The translations under genes were made by a program, and so were the position numbers. From Apteryx mantelli (Eukaryota > Chordata > Aves > Apterygiformes > Apterygidae), in the NCBI RefSeq assembly GCF_036417845.1, contig NC_089984.1:34259447-34323446 (forward strand): a stretch of DNA of 64,000 bases, read 5' to 3'. Below are positions 49,700-62,021 of this stretch, piece by piece. The stretch's first letter is position 1, and every line of letters starts with the position of its first letter. The notes beneath the pieces are model-generated. The model was not told where the DNA came from and did no database searches. It saw nothing but the letters and a program-made list of their open reading frames with translations.

Positions 49700-52600
49700 A
49701 CCTGCATAAGTGACTTGTTTCTCTGCTGCAACCAGAGTTTATCAGCTGTAGGCTTACTGCTACCTGCTTATGGATAGCCTTCTGCTTTAGCTGCACTTCT
49801 GCACTGTCATTGCTTGGCTGCAGCTCAAACTATGAGGCAGTAAAATGGAGTAACATCTTGTCTGGCAACTGTAGTCAGCTTTCCTGTTCGTGTAGTAGGG
49901 CAGTATGTATCAAAGCCTTCAGCATAGATTCCAATCCTCCAGCTCAGCCTGCCACATAAAATAAGGTACCAGGATTAATTTAAGGCTAAAAAAGTTCAGT
50001 TTCTTTAGAAAACTACTTAGGCATGCTGAGTGATGTCTTTATCTTTGGAAAAGATCAATCAGCATATATGCCATAGCTTGAAGGATGCTTATCTGCAAGG
50101 TGAAATACTGTTGAGTAGCTTAGCATCCTTATTTGGTGCTACATTACTCACTAAGCAAATTTATGGCAAATTAGGATTATAACTTAAATTTAAGGTTATA
50201 GTCTGCAATCTTGATTTCATCCTTCCTTGATGTTCCTGCTATCTTGAAATTGCAGTTTGTCTCAGTGCAGGTCCAGAATGCAGAGTTCCAGGACGAGATG
50301 TTATGTCCTGTTGCACAGTTGTGTCCTGGTATGCAAACTGAGGAAACTGCATTGACAGACACTTCTTCCTGGTGAGGGGATGGGATTTTGCAGAGCAAAA
50401 GCAAAATCAGCTGAGAATTTCTCCCTGCCCCTGTAGCAGTCTACTTTAGCAGTCTGCAGTGTTTTTGGGGTTCCCCCCCCCAAAAAAAAGAAGTGATGCA
50501 GCGCTGTTTAACAAGGAGGTAGCACAGAGAGGAGGGACATGCAGCTTTCATATGTCAACTCCCCTTGTCTGTACCAGGTTCTTACAGCTGGTGGCTCTGT
50601 TCCTCTCTCATGTTCTCAGTCAGTTTTCTCAAACTGAAAGCAACCAATAGATTTGCTCAGGAAATGTCCACTCCTTGCTGTGAGGCATCTCTAGTTTCAA
50701 AAACCACAAACTACTGGCTTTTGCTTCAGACATTTAAATCCAATTCTATTTCTAGACTAGGCACAAAAACCTTGACATGTGCCTGAACACATTTTGTGTC
50801 ATGACTTCAGGGTATAAAATGTGCTTCTTGTCTTCCCCCTGCTACCACCTCCTTAAAGCAACAGTGACTTAAAGTTACTGATGGTTTAATCTTCCCCCAT
50901 TTGAGATTAGGGAGAATGGGACAGGAGGAGGACATGTGTACTTAAACTGGCTGCAGGTTTTGATGAGCAATTTGGGGATTGAGGCAGTAAATCTAATGCA
51001 ATTGAGACTGGTATAATTTTGAGGCTGAATGTTGTTATGCTGCATGGTGGCCTAGAGAGTGGTGGTGTTTTATCAACAAGTGTAAATTCCCTACTGAGAT
51101 CTGTTTGAATGCTGAAGTCCAACACTGCTGTGGAGCCTCCAATTAGCAGTTTTCAGACACCAGTCATAGTGCTTCCTTCAGACAAAATTCCTTTTTTTTC
51201 CCCCCGCCTTTGAAGAGTTCTTTTCTGTGTAGCAAATGGGGAATTCAGACTTTTCTGTGCTGTGTCTCAAAAAGTAATAACTTTGTACAGGTCACTTTCT
51301 AATACAGTAGATATGCTTTCTCCTTTGGGAGAGGAAATGCCTGAATCTCAGAACATGGTTTGCTTTTAATGAGAATTAAGCTGCTTCTCATGGCAGGTAA
51401 CTATGGTGCTTTAAATTTTTCACATCTGTGGAATCTGCTAGCAGGTGTTACAAAGATCTGGTTGTAGGGGTAATCGCTGAACAATAAGCCAAATATAGCA
51501 ATACAGGTGTGAGATGGTCTGAAGCTTGTCTCTTGGGTGATGCTTCTACCATGTGAACTGCTACCAGAGTATAGCTCTAAAGTGAAAACAGAAATGCTTT
51601 AGGCATGTTCACATTGAAATGATGGAAAAATGATCTCTGGATACTGCCTGAGAACTGGAGAAAGCTACAGCAGGCTTGAAGCACTGTTATACCCAGTGAA
51701 CAAAGATCTGAGGCAAGGATGACTATAACGGCTATGAAGTTCAGATCTCTGCAACTCTTTTCCCATGATACAGAGGTTGGAGCTAAAATCAAATCCAGTC
51801 TTCTCTACTTTAGAAAACTCTAATCTAGCAGTTGTCCATTATGAATTGATCCATTTGGGCTTTAGTACAGATGTGTAAACATGCTGATTAACTAGTGATA
51901 CTATGACTAATCAAGATGTGATTCATCTAAGACAGATACATTTAATGTGAATGGTGATAATATAACCTCCTTTTACTTAACAAATTGGAAATAGCTCCCT
52001 TATGTACTGCATCAAAAATTAGACTGCCTGAATTAGACTCTCCAAAGCATAAAAGAATTGTATCCCAAGATACAATTTGTTAACTAGATTTTCTTTCCAT
52101 CTACATGCCACAACCCTTATGCCTGCAACTTAATAATTTCTGGTTAGTCTCTTGTGCTCTCTATCCAGAGAGGATGTGCTTGGAAGGAAGTACTGACTCT
52201 TAATTCATCATTTGGCTTTAATGAAGTTGTTATTTAAATCAATGCTCTCAAGGAAGCTCTAGAAACATTCTCTAATGCAGTAGTTAAAAAACTCAATTGC
52301 AAAAACTAAATAACCTGCACGTCTAGGCTTCCTAGCTTGAGAGTTGTAATGTTTTCTCCTGATTAATGCTTTGCAATGTGCCTCCCTTAACTGTATGGGA
52401 GACTCTAGCAGGAGCTTACAACTTGCTTAACCCTTAACAGATTCAGATTAAAATCAAGCCTTTTGGATAAGACTAGTAGGAAGGACAGAAATCTTTCTTT
52501 CATCACCAATTTCTTCTACTAACAGTAACCACCTCAGAGTTACCAGGCATGAGAATACCAAGGCTACCCTTTTGGACAGCCTTGTATGGTAATCTAGCTA

Positions 52601-54990
52601 CTTCCTCAGGAAGAACTGAGGCAGCCAGCACTGTCAATGGCTTCAGTTGGCCAAGCAGCCGCTGCTTAGGTTTTCGAGGCCAAAGCTAGGGCGGATGAGT
52701 AGAAAGTGAAATTCTCATTGATTTGGTGGTTGGACAGAAAGACAGAGGTGTCCATTTACAATAATAGTGTTTTGATTCCCCCCCCCCTTACCTACAACAG
52801 ATTCTGTTTTTCTTGGTGCAAACACTGCCTGTACTAAAGCAAAAGGCTAATTCTTATTAGCCTTTCTCATTGCTTTAAATAGGAGAGGAAGTTCCATTTC
52901 AGAACACAGCTACCCTTGCTTTTATTGTACTGGAGCCTGAGCCAGGCCTCTGTTGCACTGCAAGTCTAGACTTGCTGTTAGAAGATGGAAAAGACGGAGT
53001 TTCAAGTACAAAAAGCAATTCTTCCCTCAGGGAAAGGCAAAAGATGCAATTTAATAGAGTTATTACTATGTGACAATGACATATGCTTTTTGCTTCTTTG
53101 TGACCTGGCTTCTCGGGTGATTTGAACAACCTAAAAGAAAATAAACTGAATTCCCTGATGAATCACTGTGCAACAAAGAACAGCTATGTCAAATAGACTT
53201 GCTCCCTTCCTTAATGAGCTGAGCTCTTCCTCCAGCAAAAAGCAGGGAGTGGGGATGGGAGAAGAGAAAAACATAGAATGGGATGGTAGAGAAGGAAAGG
53301 ACTACTAGTATTGAGAATCAGTTCTGTAGATATGGTCTGTCTTTTAACTTCATGGTCTGGTACAGTTGGTTTCAGCACTGAAAAGACAGCTTGACCTTCC
53401 TTCTCAAGGCATTTAGAGGCTCTGCAGCCAAGAGGATGCATTTTGTTTTGGCTGATTCTTCATAGGCAAGCACTGCTGATTGAAGGTGTCGCAATAAACA
53501 CCAGTTACATATGCTACAAAAGAGAAGTGGGACTGAAGTTATAGCTACAGGAAAGCTGGAGTGATTAAACTGAAAGCATGAAAAAAAAATAGTGCATATA
53601 CTTCAGAGTTCACTTCAGATTCTGAGGCAAATCTTTTGGGCATGTTTCTGAGCAGTGTGGTGCACAGTTGTGCATGCACAGTTTTTCTCAGATGAAAGCT
53701 GATATCCTTCAGGTTTAACACTAAGAGGCACTCAGTCCCTATGAGCAGACCAAACCTTAAGTAAATTCCCCCCAGTATAGCTAATGACCAGCTGTGGGCA
53801 TTAATGCCACTGATCAGCTTCTATTACACTGCTAATTGCTACCTGTTAATGTATACAGCTGCTATTAAATCATTCCACAGTCAAGAAGAGCAAGTTCTCA
53901 CAGGCTCATTTCCTCAGCTGGAAGACAAGCTTATTCCTGTCACCTTAGCTTGGCTCTGGACTCTATAGCTACTGTACAGAAACCACTACAGTAAAGACTA
54001 AGAGTATTCCCTGCAGTTTGGAGACCTCCATACTAATTTCCTCTCACATATTCCAAAATAGCATGGAATTTACCCTCCTGCTATATCCTGTTGTGCTTTG
54101 GCTCTTCAGCTCCTGCTAGCAGGAAAACTAGGACTAAGACATACTCCTACACTACTAAAGAAGCCCGATTCTAGAAAAATAAAAGTGCTTTAATATCAAG
54201 GAGCAAAGCAACCTGTTTGTGAACTCCTGAAACTGAATGCTAACCTCCCATTTCCACAGCTTGGAGAGGCAGCCTAAGACTAGGGCTCACCCTCAGCACT
54301 GGTGCACAGCAGGCTGAAAGTAATGAAAACCTGGCTAGTGCTGGAGGTTAGTCTCAACAGCAGCGTACAGTAGTAACACTGGCTTGTCTGTTATGTAGTT
54401 ATTTCTGTATACATGTACTATTGTCTAAGAAATGCCTATCCATCTGGGACAACTCATGCAGGAAAGGAAGTAAACGAAAGATGCTAAGGCATTTTTAAAA
54501 CAAATCATTGGCAAGAACTCTTAACATATGATATGCAACTAGTCTAACTGTGAGAGACCAAAAGCATCTGCAGCATTTAAAAGGATAATTTTAGAAAGTT
54601 TTCAGTTAATACACATAACTCTGTTTTAAGGAATTCCTCCTAATGATCCATGGCAGATGTTAAATAAAAATAATTTAGGAAAGATGTTAATCATTTACTG
54701 GGGCATAGTCTAACAAAAGTTTTCAGTCTTGGAACTATTGCTTCTTTTCACTCCAAGACAGATCATAGCAAGATCTCTAGTCTCTCAGGTACATGACCAG
54801 ATTTCAAAGGGAGCAGAGATGTAGCTGGCTACAACTCTTAGACGTTAAAAGCACTATTTCTATAGCAAGAGCTGAAATCTCTCTGCCTTTGGAAAAACTT
54901 ACGATGGTGAATTCTTTACTTCCCAATCAGTTCACAATTCCATGCCTATAAACAAGTTCTTGTAGCTCTATGAACAATTAAATCCACAAG
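49700..54990. other. Intergenic region between convergent ACSL5 and ZDHHC6
   Basis: About 5.3 kb with no recognised gene. Open frames are short (up to 76 codons) and overlap in conflicting frames. T/G-rich composition on the plus strand continues past the ACSL5 poly(A) signal in places (for example 51000-51070), which could reflect transcription beyond the cleavage site. Short C runs occur at about 50475 and 52780. Confidence 0.5.
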
Positions 54991-55295
54991 TGAATATGAA
55001 TACGTATCATTTATTAGAGGTGGACAATTCACATCATTAAAAGTCACAGGTAACAAATCTTATTCTGAATTTGAATTAGAGGTTTACTTTATAGTTTTCA
55101 GGGGGCAGCTTCAGAGAAAGTAAAATACAAAAGATAAACAGCACGCATCACAGTCTGATGCTGTTGTGGAAAACCTAAAATATGATTCCTTGGTATGCAA
55201 TAAAATGCAATTTAAGCAGCAAAAAGAAAAGAAACCTGACTTGGGATGAAAAAGTTGCATCTTGAAGGCAATCCACTGAATGGCTTCTTCAATTA

Positions 55296-55301
55296 TTTAT
55301 T
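55296..55301 (-). terminator. ZDHHC6: Likely poly(A) signal of ZDHHC6
   Basis: TTTATT on the plus strand is AATAAA on the minus strand, about 185 bases past the stop codon. A second candidate lies at 55010-55015. Which is used cannot be told from sequence. Confidence 0.5.
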
Positions 55302-55485
55302 GTTAAAAAAGTATGCAAATCATGGCACAGACATATCCAACCCTTTCAGCTGTGAGGAAAAGAAAACCCTGTCTTAACATATTCATTGCATAAGTGTAAA
55401 GTAATATACAGAAAATTTCAAGTAAAGGATTGTGGTCTGAAAGTAAAATTTCCATTTCTTAATTAAAAAAAAAAAAAAGAGAAGG

Positions 55486-55589
55486 CTATCTGCTTTTCTT
55501 CTCTCCATCCATTGGTTGATCCATTTCAGAGTCATACTGGCATTTTTCCACACATTTCCTAGGGAACCAGCCTCGTTCTCTTATTCCAC
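55486..55589 (-). CDS. ZDHHC6: ZDHHC6 last coding exon with KKXX tail
   Basis: Acceptor CTTAAG before 55589. Reads [16 protein letters not shown], then an acidic stretch ending MDGEKKSR and TAG. The final KKSR is a KKXX-type ER retrieval signal (human KKNR). The intron before it (55590-57463) contains an old CR1 element. Confidence 0.93.
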
Positions 55590-58500
55590 CTTAAGACATG
55601 AAAAGTTGCATTAACTTGGAGCAGAACATGACCCACTATAGAGGAAAAACACAGGACTGGAAGAGACATCAAGAGATCACCTAATTTATTTTCTTCTCCA
55701 AGGAAAAATATCCTAACACATTTGCCTGGGGATGCATGGAGTCTTTCCCATTGCCTAGCTTGTTTTCAGAGATCTCCATTTTTTTTTTTTTTTTTTTTTT
55801 AAGTGCTCTGCATTCCTTATTAGAAAGTCTTTCCTAATATCTAATCTGAACCTTTCTTTCTATAATTTAAGTTCACAACTCCTCTTCTACATACCAAGGA
55901 CACAGGAAGCAAATAAAACCTTCTCTACAGCAGACTTTCATGCAGCTGATGAATATTTGCACATATACCTGCTTTCTCCTATCTCTTTGTCCTGTCCAGC
56001 TAAGACATCCCAATTCTTTCAACTTTTCCTTATAGGTTGTATTTTCTAGTACTCTGATCATTCTCAGTGTTTTCCTCTCAACCTTCTTCAGCTAATCCTC
56101 CTCCTTCTTGAAATGTAGTAACCACTATTACTTTGGCAATATTTCAGCTGCGTCTTTGTCAATGCTGAGTAGGATGGAAGGATTGCTTCATGCATCTGGA
56201 AGCTAGATACTTGTTCCTTTTTTGCAAGAGTGTTGACTCATGTTCAGATCGTGATCCAATATTTCTTCCCTCTGAAGAATTGCTACTTAATCATTACATT
56301 TTCCATCTTGTTTTACTGCAACTAATTATTCCTATTTATAGCATTTATATTTATAGCAGTTTTCTATAAATATCAAATCTCATCCTGTTTTTCAAGTCCA
56401 TTTCTCCAAAATGTCCATGTTATTTTGAACTCTAATCCAGTCTTTCAGTTTACACCCAGTTCCCCACCCACCCAATTTACCTGCATATTTAAAAAACATA
56501 CTATATAGCACAGATATCTCCTGATAATCATCACGATAAACAACATAACCTTTGAATACAAACTATTAACATTCTCATTTCAATTACTTGTTTAGGTTTG
56601 GTATTTAAAAAAGATCCCCGGGAAAGAACTGTTGAAGTATTCCCAAGCAATGGAGGTCACAGCCCTCCCATGAAAAGCATGCACATATCATAGCGACCGC
56701 TATCTACCCCTTCCTTGTTAACAAGGTACATATAGACAATGAATTCCCAATTGTTTGGTAGAGACAGTGGAACCCAATGCATCCTCAACGGAAAGTCTGG
56801 CGGCTAAATTTTTAGCTAAGACCTGAGCAGGAGGGCGGCTCAGGTAAAAATGTCGAACTTTCAATGGAGGTGGGTATGATAGTGTCTCTCTGCAGACCAC
56901 CAGGAGTCTTTAATGCCTTTGACAGCCATAGTTGTTAGCTATGTAAGTGAATGTCAAAATCCCAGGAATCAATCCCAAACCAAAGACATAATATCTCTTA
57001 GTTTTCAAGGCATACATACATACATACATACAAAGTAATCCCAAATCTTCTATGTATATGGGTTGTTTAGTTAGGAAAACTGAAAGTGTTTATGAATCAC
57101 CACTATTTAAGTATCAATGAGAAAAAAAATAAAAAGAGTCAGCATTAACCTCTTTAGAGTTACTTTTTCTTAGAATATCAGGAAGTCTCCCCCAGCTCCC
57201 ATTTAACAGAAGACTACTACCAGTTCTTCCAGTTTAACAGAATCATTTCATGTGTATCATTTATCGAAACTAGCAGGTCTAGTGAGATAAATAGTAAAAA
57301 TTGTGAGTTTGGTTTAAGAGAGGAGAGGGGCTAGTGCCAATAAAGCCATTCTACATTTTGAGAATTAAACATGTAATGTTGTCCACATTTCTATCAAAAG
57401 TTAGGCAGCTATAAAATTAATTTGTAATTTTCAACAGAATAAGTGAAAGTAACTGCTTCATACCATCAGCAGCTGAGTCGAGAATCTTCTCACCATACAT
57501 CCAGTGTCTGGAGAAGAAAGCGTAATAGGTAATTAGATGCCAGAACTGATCTCAGTATTTCTTTTAACCAAACATAAAGGTGTGGAGCCACTAACTTTAA
57601 GCCTCTTGTGGCTAAAATCAGATCCCCTTTACTCAGGGCAATTCTAGGTTCTTCAGTGCACGGTGTTGTGAAGAATGTTTTAACACCTTTAGTCACAGGG
57701 CAGCAGACACCACTATAGTCTTCTACTGCTCGATACCGCACCTGCCAATTTGAACAGAACATGGCAATATATTACTGCATTGAGTTATGGACCTGCTGGC
57801 AGTTTCATACCAAAATCAGTTCAAGTGTACCATTATATCTGACTGTAATGGCAATTTGCTGTCTAAGGGACTCTAAATTCTAAATTAGCTGTTTAAAAAT
57901 GAAGCACAGTCATCTTTATTCCTCTCCTATTGCCAGTATTTTCCATTATTACCACATTTCTTATCATCCGGAAACTAAGGAGCAAATGCAAAGAAAGCTA
58001 AATATTAAGTTTAATTAAAGAGGTTGCAGCACACTGTTTCTGTGGAAACACAGAGTCTTAATTTAATTGGTAAGTTTAAAATCACGACAAGAAATAATAT
58101 ATCAGTAATTATATTTATTTATATAGAAATTTCAAAGTAATGTTTTAGAGCACAAGCATCAAATACTTACACTTCTTACTCGCTTGTCTGCTTTCTGTTT
58201 CAGTTGTTCTATCTACAAATGATGATAAATAGAAATTTAGTCAGTGTTTAGCTTAAGAGCACTGTGCACTCAACACAAAATGAAGGCAGGTATTGAAACC
58301 ATTAAGCAAACACAGGGAAAAATATTCAGCATTTAAAAGCACACACAGAAGCGTACATATGTAGGCTATCAAAAAATCAGAGAAAATTTGACAGAATTCC
58401 TGTTTCTGAAGTATATGTGCTACTAGTCAGACTTTATTTCAGTTATTTAAAAATTTGGCATATTACTGCAAAGGAAGACAGACAGCTGGATAGTGGGAAG

Positions 58501-61500
58501 GAATAACTTGAGATATCACTGAAGGACATTTACCGTCAGACTGTACTGATGACAGCCATCTCTTACTGGCCAGTCCAGGCCATCTCCCTCAGGAATCCCA
58601 GACCATGTAAACACTTGCTTGAAGTTTTTCCATTTACTTCCCATGTCATAAGGAAAAATAAAGGTCTCACCCGTTTGGTAGTATTGGATTCTGTCTTTGG
58701 CCTAGGAATAGTAAAGAAATACAGTACACCAAACATATCCTACAAATTATGACTGAACAGCAAATGTTTAGAACACCAAGGGTCATAGGTGCTGTATGAG
58801 TCCCTGAGCCCCGGCAGCAAGCATTTTTGTGCAAGAGCAGTAACTTCTTTCATACTAACCCAGGCTTTTAAAACTACTTAGCATTAAAGGCAACAACCAT
58901 GGCATTCAGAAGCATGTCTGGTTTTGTCCACCCTTCCCCCCTACACTTTTGTTTTTTTCTTTTTTAAACAACAGCCAACTGGGTATACTACTGATTAGTT
59001 TGCTCTTTGCTCTAACTTTATTTTATTTCACGGCTTTTAGAAAGACTGACGTCTGACTATTTCTCAAGATTATGTACAAGGACTTCCACAACTCAGGATT
59101 CTTTCATTAATGATCCTGAACACTTATCATCAGTAGTGTCTATTCCCCTTCAAGGTTTGTGCACATCGAACACTCTGAATCTTCTACTTTCTGCAGCCAC
59201 AAACTTTTCATCCTTTCAGTAACAGTGACATCTAGTGGAGCAGTCACAGAAGAATGTTTCATTTGTTCCAATAATGTAGTTTTTTAGTAAACATTGATGT
59301 ATTGCAGTGTGTTCAGTCTTCAAAAGGGACATACTAATAATCTGTTTTACAACAAAAAATTCTACACATTATTCTACATCTTTTGCTTCCTCTAAACTTA
59401 GCTTCTGCTGCTTTGTTATATTGCTTGTGAAACCTCCGAAAAGATACAGATTTTAAGGAGAAATTTAAAGGAGAAAAGACTACATATCCCATTGTTTTAT
59501 AAGCCTTCTTGATCAACATGGAAAATCCTTCCAAGTTTAATCAGACAGAAAAACAGGAAACATGGAAACCTGTGAGCGAAAACATGGTATCTATAACCAG
59601 TAGAGGAGTTGGAAAATTAAAGATACAGACACGCATAATTAGAAGCAAGGACAACTTAAGTTTCAGAGAGAAAAAATGCCACATATATTCCAAGCAGATA
59701 AGCAAATACTCTTAAAAGCAAATATTTATGTAGGATCATCTTGAATGCTGCAACCAAAACAAACAAACAAAAAAGAAAACTTTATCCATTTAAAGAATTT
59801 CTCTTCTATTTCAGTGAATTTCAGAGACCATAACAGAAAAGCTGGTTGTAGGCCCTAAGTCAGTGGTGAACTGAAATAACACATTTGGTTTAAATCCAGA
59901 CAGGCAAAATAAGCACTTCATAAATTTAGAGACTAGCTTTGAAACAATATAGTACAAAAACACTGTAATGAAAGCTTACCTTTTCTTCAATCCAGGATTC
60001 GATTGAAGTTTTATTTGTCAAGATGACTTTCATCTAAAATAAGTGTCAGATGAAAATAGTATTAACTTTCTGCAGAAACCCATCAGCTAGGCAAACAACA
60101 CTTCATTTAACAAAGTATATTTCTTTGAAACAACAAAGCAACTGTTATATGCTTTAATTAAAACATAAAATATTCAAAATTAAGACAGCACAGATATATG
60201 CTGACATCACTGTTTAGAATTGTACACTTATAAGGTATCACACAATATTTCAGTTTAGGCTTAAAACGTATATTTTTCTTTCCTTGCAAAGATCTCAAAC
60301 ATTTGAAATGTGAGGACATTTCTACATTTCAAACATCTGAAATCAGGCACAATTACTCCTATTCCCAGGGACAAGGATATTGAAGTCCAGAGATATTGAG
60401 TGATTTGTCTTTCTCCAAACAGAATTTATAGAGTCTATCTCATGGTTTCTCTGTCCATTAGATTTTCAGCTCCAAGATCTCCCATGAAAAAATGATTATG
60501 GTAACACTAGATGAAGCAGGAGAAAGCACTAACAACTGCTCCCATCTCAATTCTGAATTCTGTTTCTGCTCTGCAATTGTTATCAGCAACAAATTAAACA
60601 CAACTTACAGCTTTTATCTTCTTCGTAACAGAAGCCGTAAACTTACCTGGATAATAAACAACATACCAACAGCAATAGTTGTTCCTAATGCCAGTCCTAA
60701 GGCAAATAAAGATGCAGCAAATGCAGACAGTCCAAAGGGAATAATAGGTCTAGGGTCTCTTTTGGCTGCACTCATGTCAATCTTTACAGAGCTCCACCCA
60801 AAAGATATCTGTGAAGGGAAAATATCATCATTCAGCTCTGGAACATTCCAACTACTGAAACAAAGTAAGTTACCAATAAGAAATCAGACTCTGAAGGTAA
60901 ATGTCCAACCTCGGACAGGTTTATATTACAAGAGGAACAATTACAAAAATGATACACTCAGAAGAGCATTCCTCTTCAGAAATACATTCTTTGTTAGATG
61001 TAGGCCTTTTCTAGATGAAAAGCTTAATCAAAATCATTATCTTGCATGCTGCACAACAAGCTAGGCCTAAAATCTGCAGCAAAACCTAGACACTGTGACA
61101 CATTAACAAAAAGCCTTCAGTAGTTTCATATGGAAAAATGTATGCACAGCACAGTATCAATTTTCAATGGAAATACTACGGGTTTTCCTCTGAAAGCTTT
61201 TGCAGGTAGCAGTTCTCAGCCGTATTGCTCTGCAAATACAGCACACACCCTTCACCTGTCAAATTCAATTAATGTTTTCCAAACTTTTCGAAAAGCTGAA
61301 ATCAAAGCTCAAAATCTTAACCACAAATCTGTGCAGGGATGTATTCCAGAACAAGTTTTGCTCACAGTTGCTTCAGTTAAAATTTCCAATTTTAAAATAA
61401 ACTCAGCATAAATTATTTTCAGTTCCAGAAATAATTGACATTTTTTCTTTAAAAAAAGGAACTCAATTCTAACAAAGTGGCAAGGAAAAGGAAATGAATA

Positions 61501-62019
61501 GCATCCAACTTGTGTTGGCCAGATCGTGTGCCAGCCAAAACACAGCCTGTCTCTGTAAAAGTGCTACCCAAAAACTGTCTTCAGTTAATGCAAAGCTCTA
61601 GTAAAACTCCCAGCGATTATGACAAGCAACAGGGAAAAAAAAAGAAAATGAAAAAAATACAAACATCTTTCTCTGAATCCTTCTCCAATTAATGAACATA
61701 CTTCTCAAACTGTGGAGAGCAGAACTGAGAGTACATGTTGAAACAATAGCAAGTAATTCCACGTGCTTCTTTACAGGGAACCAAATCACCCTCTACTTCC
61801 AAAGAGAAATTCTCATCTGGCTTAAGTAGTATTTTAAGCATTTGACCATGTTTCCTTACTCTGTTATAAAGCTGAGTGTACATAGTCATAACAAATATGA
61901 AAGAAGCATGAATGCATCCCAGCGGAGCTAACAGGAGGAACAGAGTGAAAGATGCATGATTCTGGTATCCACAACAGTTGTTGATCCAAGGACAGTGGTG
62001 ATCCATCTTCATGACACAC
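55486..62019 (-). CDS. ZDHHC6: Palmitoyltransferase ZDHHC6 (5' end beyond window)
   Basis: ZDHHC6 is an ER membrane S-acyltransferase that attaches palmitate to cysteines of proteins such as calnexin and the IP3 receptor. Coding exons on the minus strand, 5' to 3': 62019-61860, 60808-60647, 60033-59980, 58701-58534, 58212-58171, 57741-57596, 57507-57464, 55589-55486 (stop TAG). All junctions are GT-AG and in phase. They encode 292 residues, from about residue 121 of the human protein to the end; the full protein would be about 412, against 413 in human. Seen in order: [18 protein letters not shown] with the DHHC active site (human C129), two hydrophobic segments after it (ending TMYTQLY, and within [20 protein letters not shown]), a cytosolic tail with FPYDMGS and [18 protein letters not shown], an SH3-like domain, and C-terminal KKSR. 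No defect is seen. The first exons should lie beyond 64000. Confidence 0.96.
55653..56660 (-). repeat. Ancient CR1-type LINE, 3' portion
   Basis: Read on the plus strand, the stretch follows the reverse complement of the amniote CR1 3' region in order: GGACTGGAAGAGACATCAAG, AGAAAGTCTTTCCTAATATC, TTTGTCCTGTCCAGC, TATAGGTTGTATTTTCTAG, CTTGAAATGTAGTAACC, GAGTAGGATGGAAGGATTGC, TGTTGACTCATGTTCAGATC, and TTATTTTGAACTCTAATCC. Sense is therefore the minus strand, the same as the host gene. It lies in the last intron of ZDHHC6. It is well diverged and carries a T22 run at 55779-55800. The match is firm to about 56460 and fades after it. It was recognised from memory of the consensus. Confidence 0.7.
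57011..57031. repeat. (CATA)n microsatellite
   Basis: Five CATA/TACA units in the last ZDHHC6 intron. Confidence 0.9.
57596..57741 (-). CDS. ZDHHC6: ZDHHC6 exon for the SH3-like domain
   Basis: 146 nt; acceptor AG at 57742-57743, donor GTTAGT. It encodes [19 protein letters not shown], then [12 protein letters not shown] and LILATRGL. The Cys-Cys pair and the later Cys match the three cysteines in human ZDHHC6 that are themselves palmitoylated by ZDHHC16 (C328, C329, C343), so that control cascade could operate here. The exon ends in AA, completed to Lys by the next exon. Confidence 0.93.
60340..60480 (-). repeat. Possible MIR-like SINE fragment in ZDHHC6 intron
   Basis: Plus-strand order ATTACTCCTATTCCCAGGG, AAGGATATTGAAGTCCAGAG, ATATTGAGTGATTTGTC resembles reversed MIR (TTATCCCCATTTTACAGA, GGAAACTGAGGCACAGAG, GTTAAGTGACTTGCC). 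Called by eye. Confidence 0.45.
61860..62019 (-). CDS. ZDHHC6: ZDHHC6 exon with the DHHC active site
   Basis: 160 nt; acceptor AG at 62020-62021, donor GTAAGG from 61859 downward. The first G completes an Arg codon. [13 protein letters not shown] holds the catalytic Cys, which takes the acyl group from acyl-CoA, and the last zinc ligands of the cysteine-rich domain. A membrane segment follows ([20 protein letters not shown]). The earlier zinc-binding half of the domain is on an exon outside the window. Confidence 0.95.
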
Positions 62020-62021
62020 CT

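Noticed and set aside
60492-61064. Longest plus-strand open frame (190 codons)
   Set aside because: It runs antisense across the ZDHHC6 exon 60647-60808; its openness follows from that exon and flanking A+T-rich intron. No family match.
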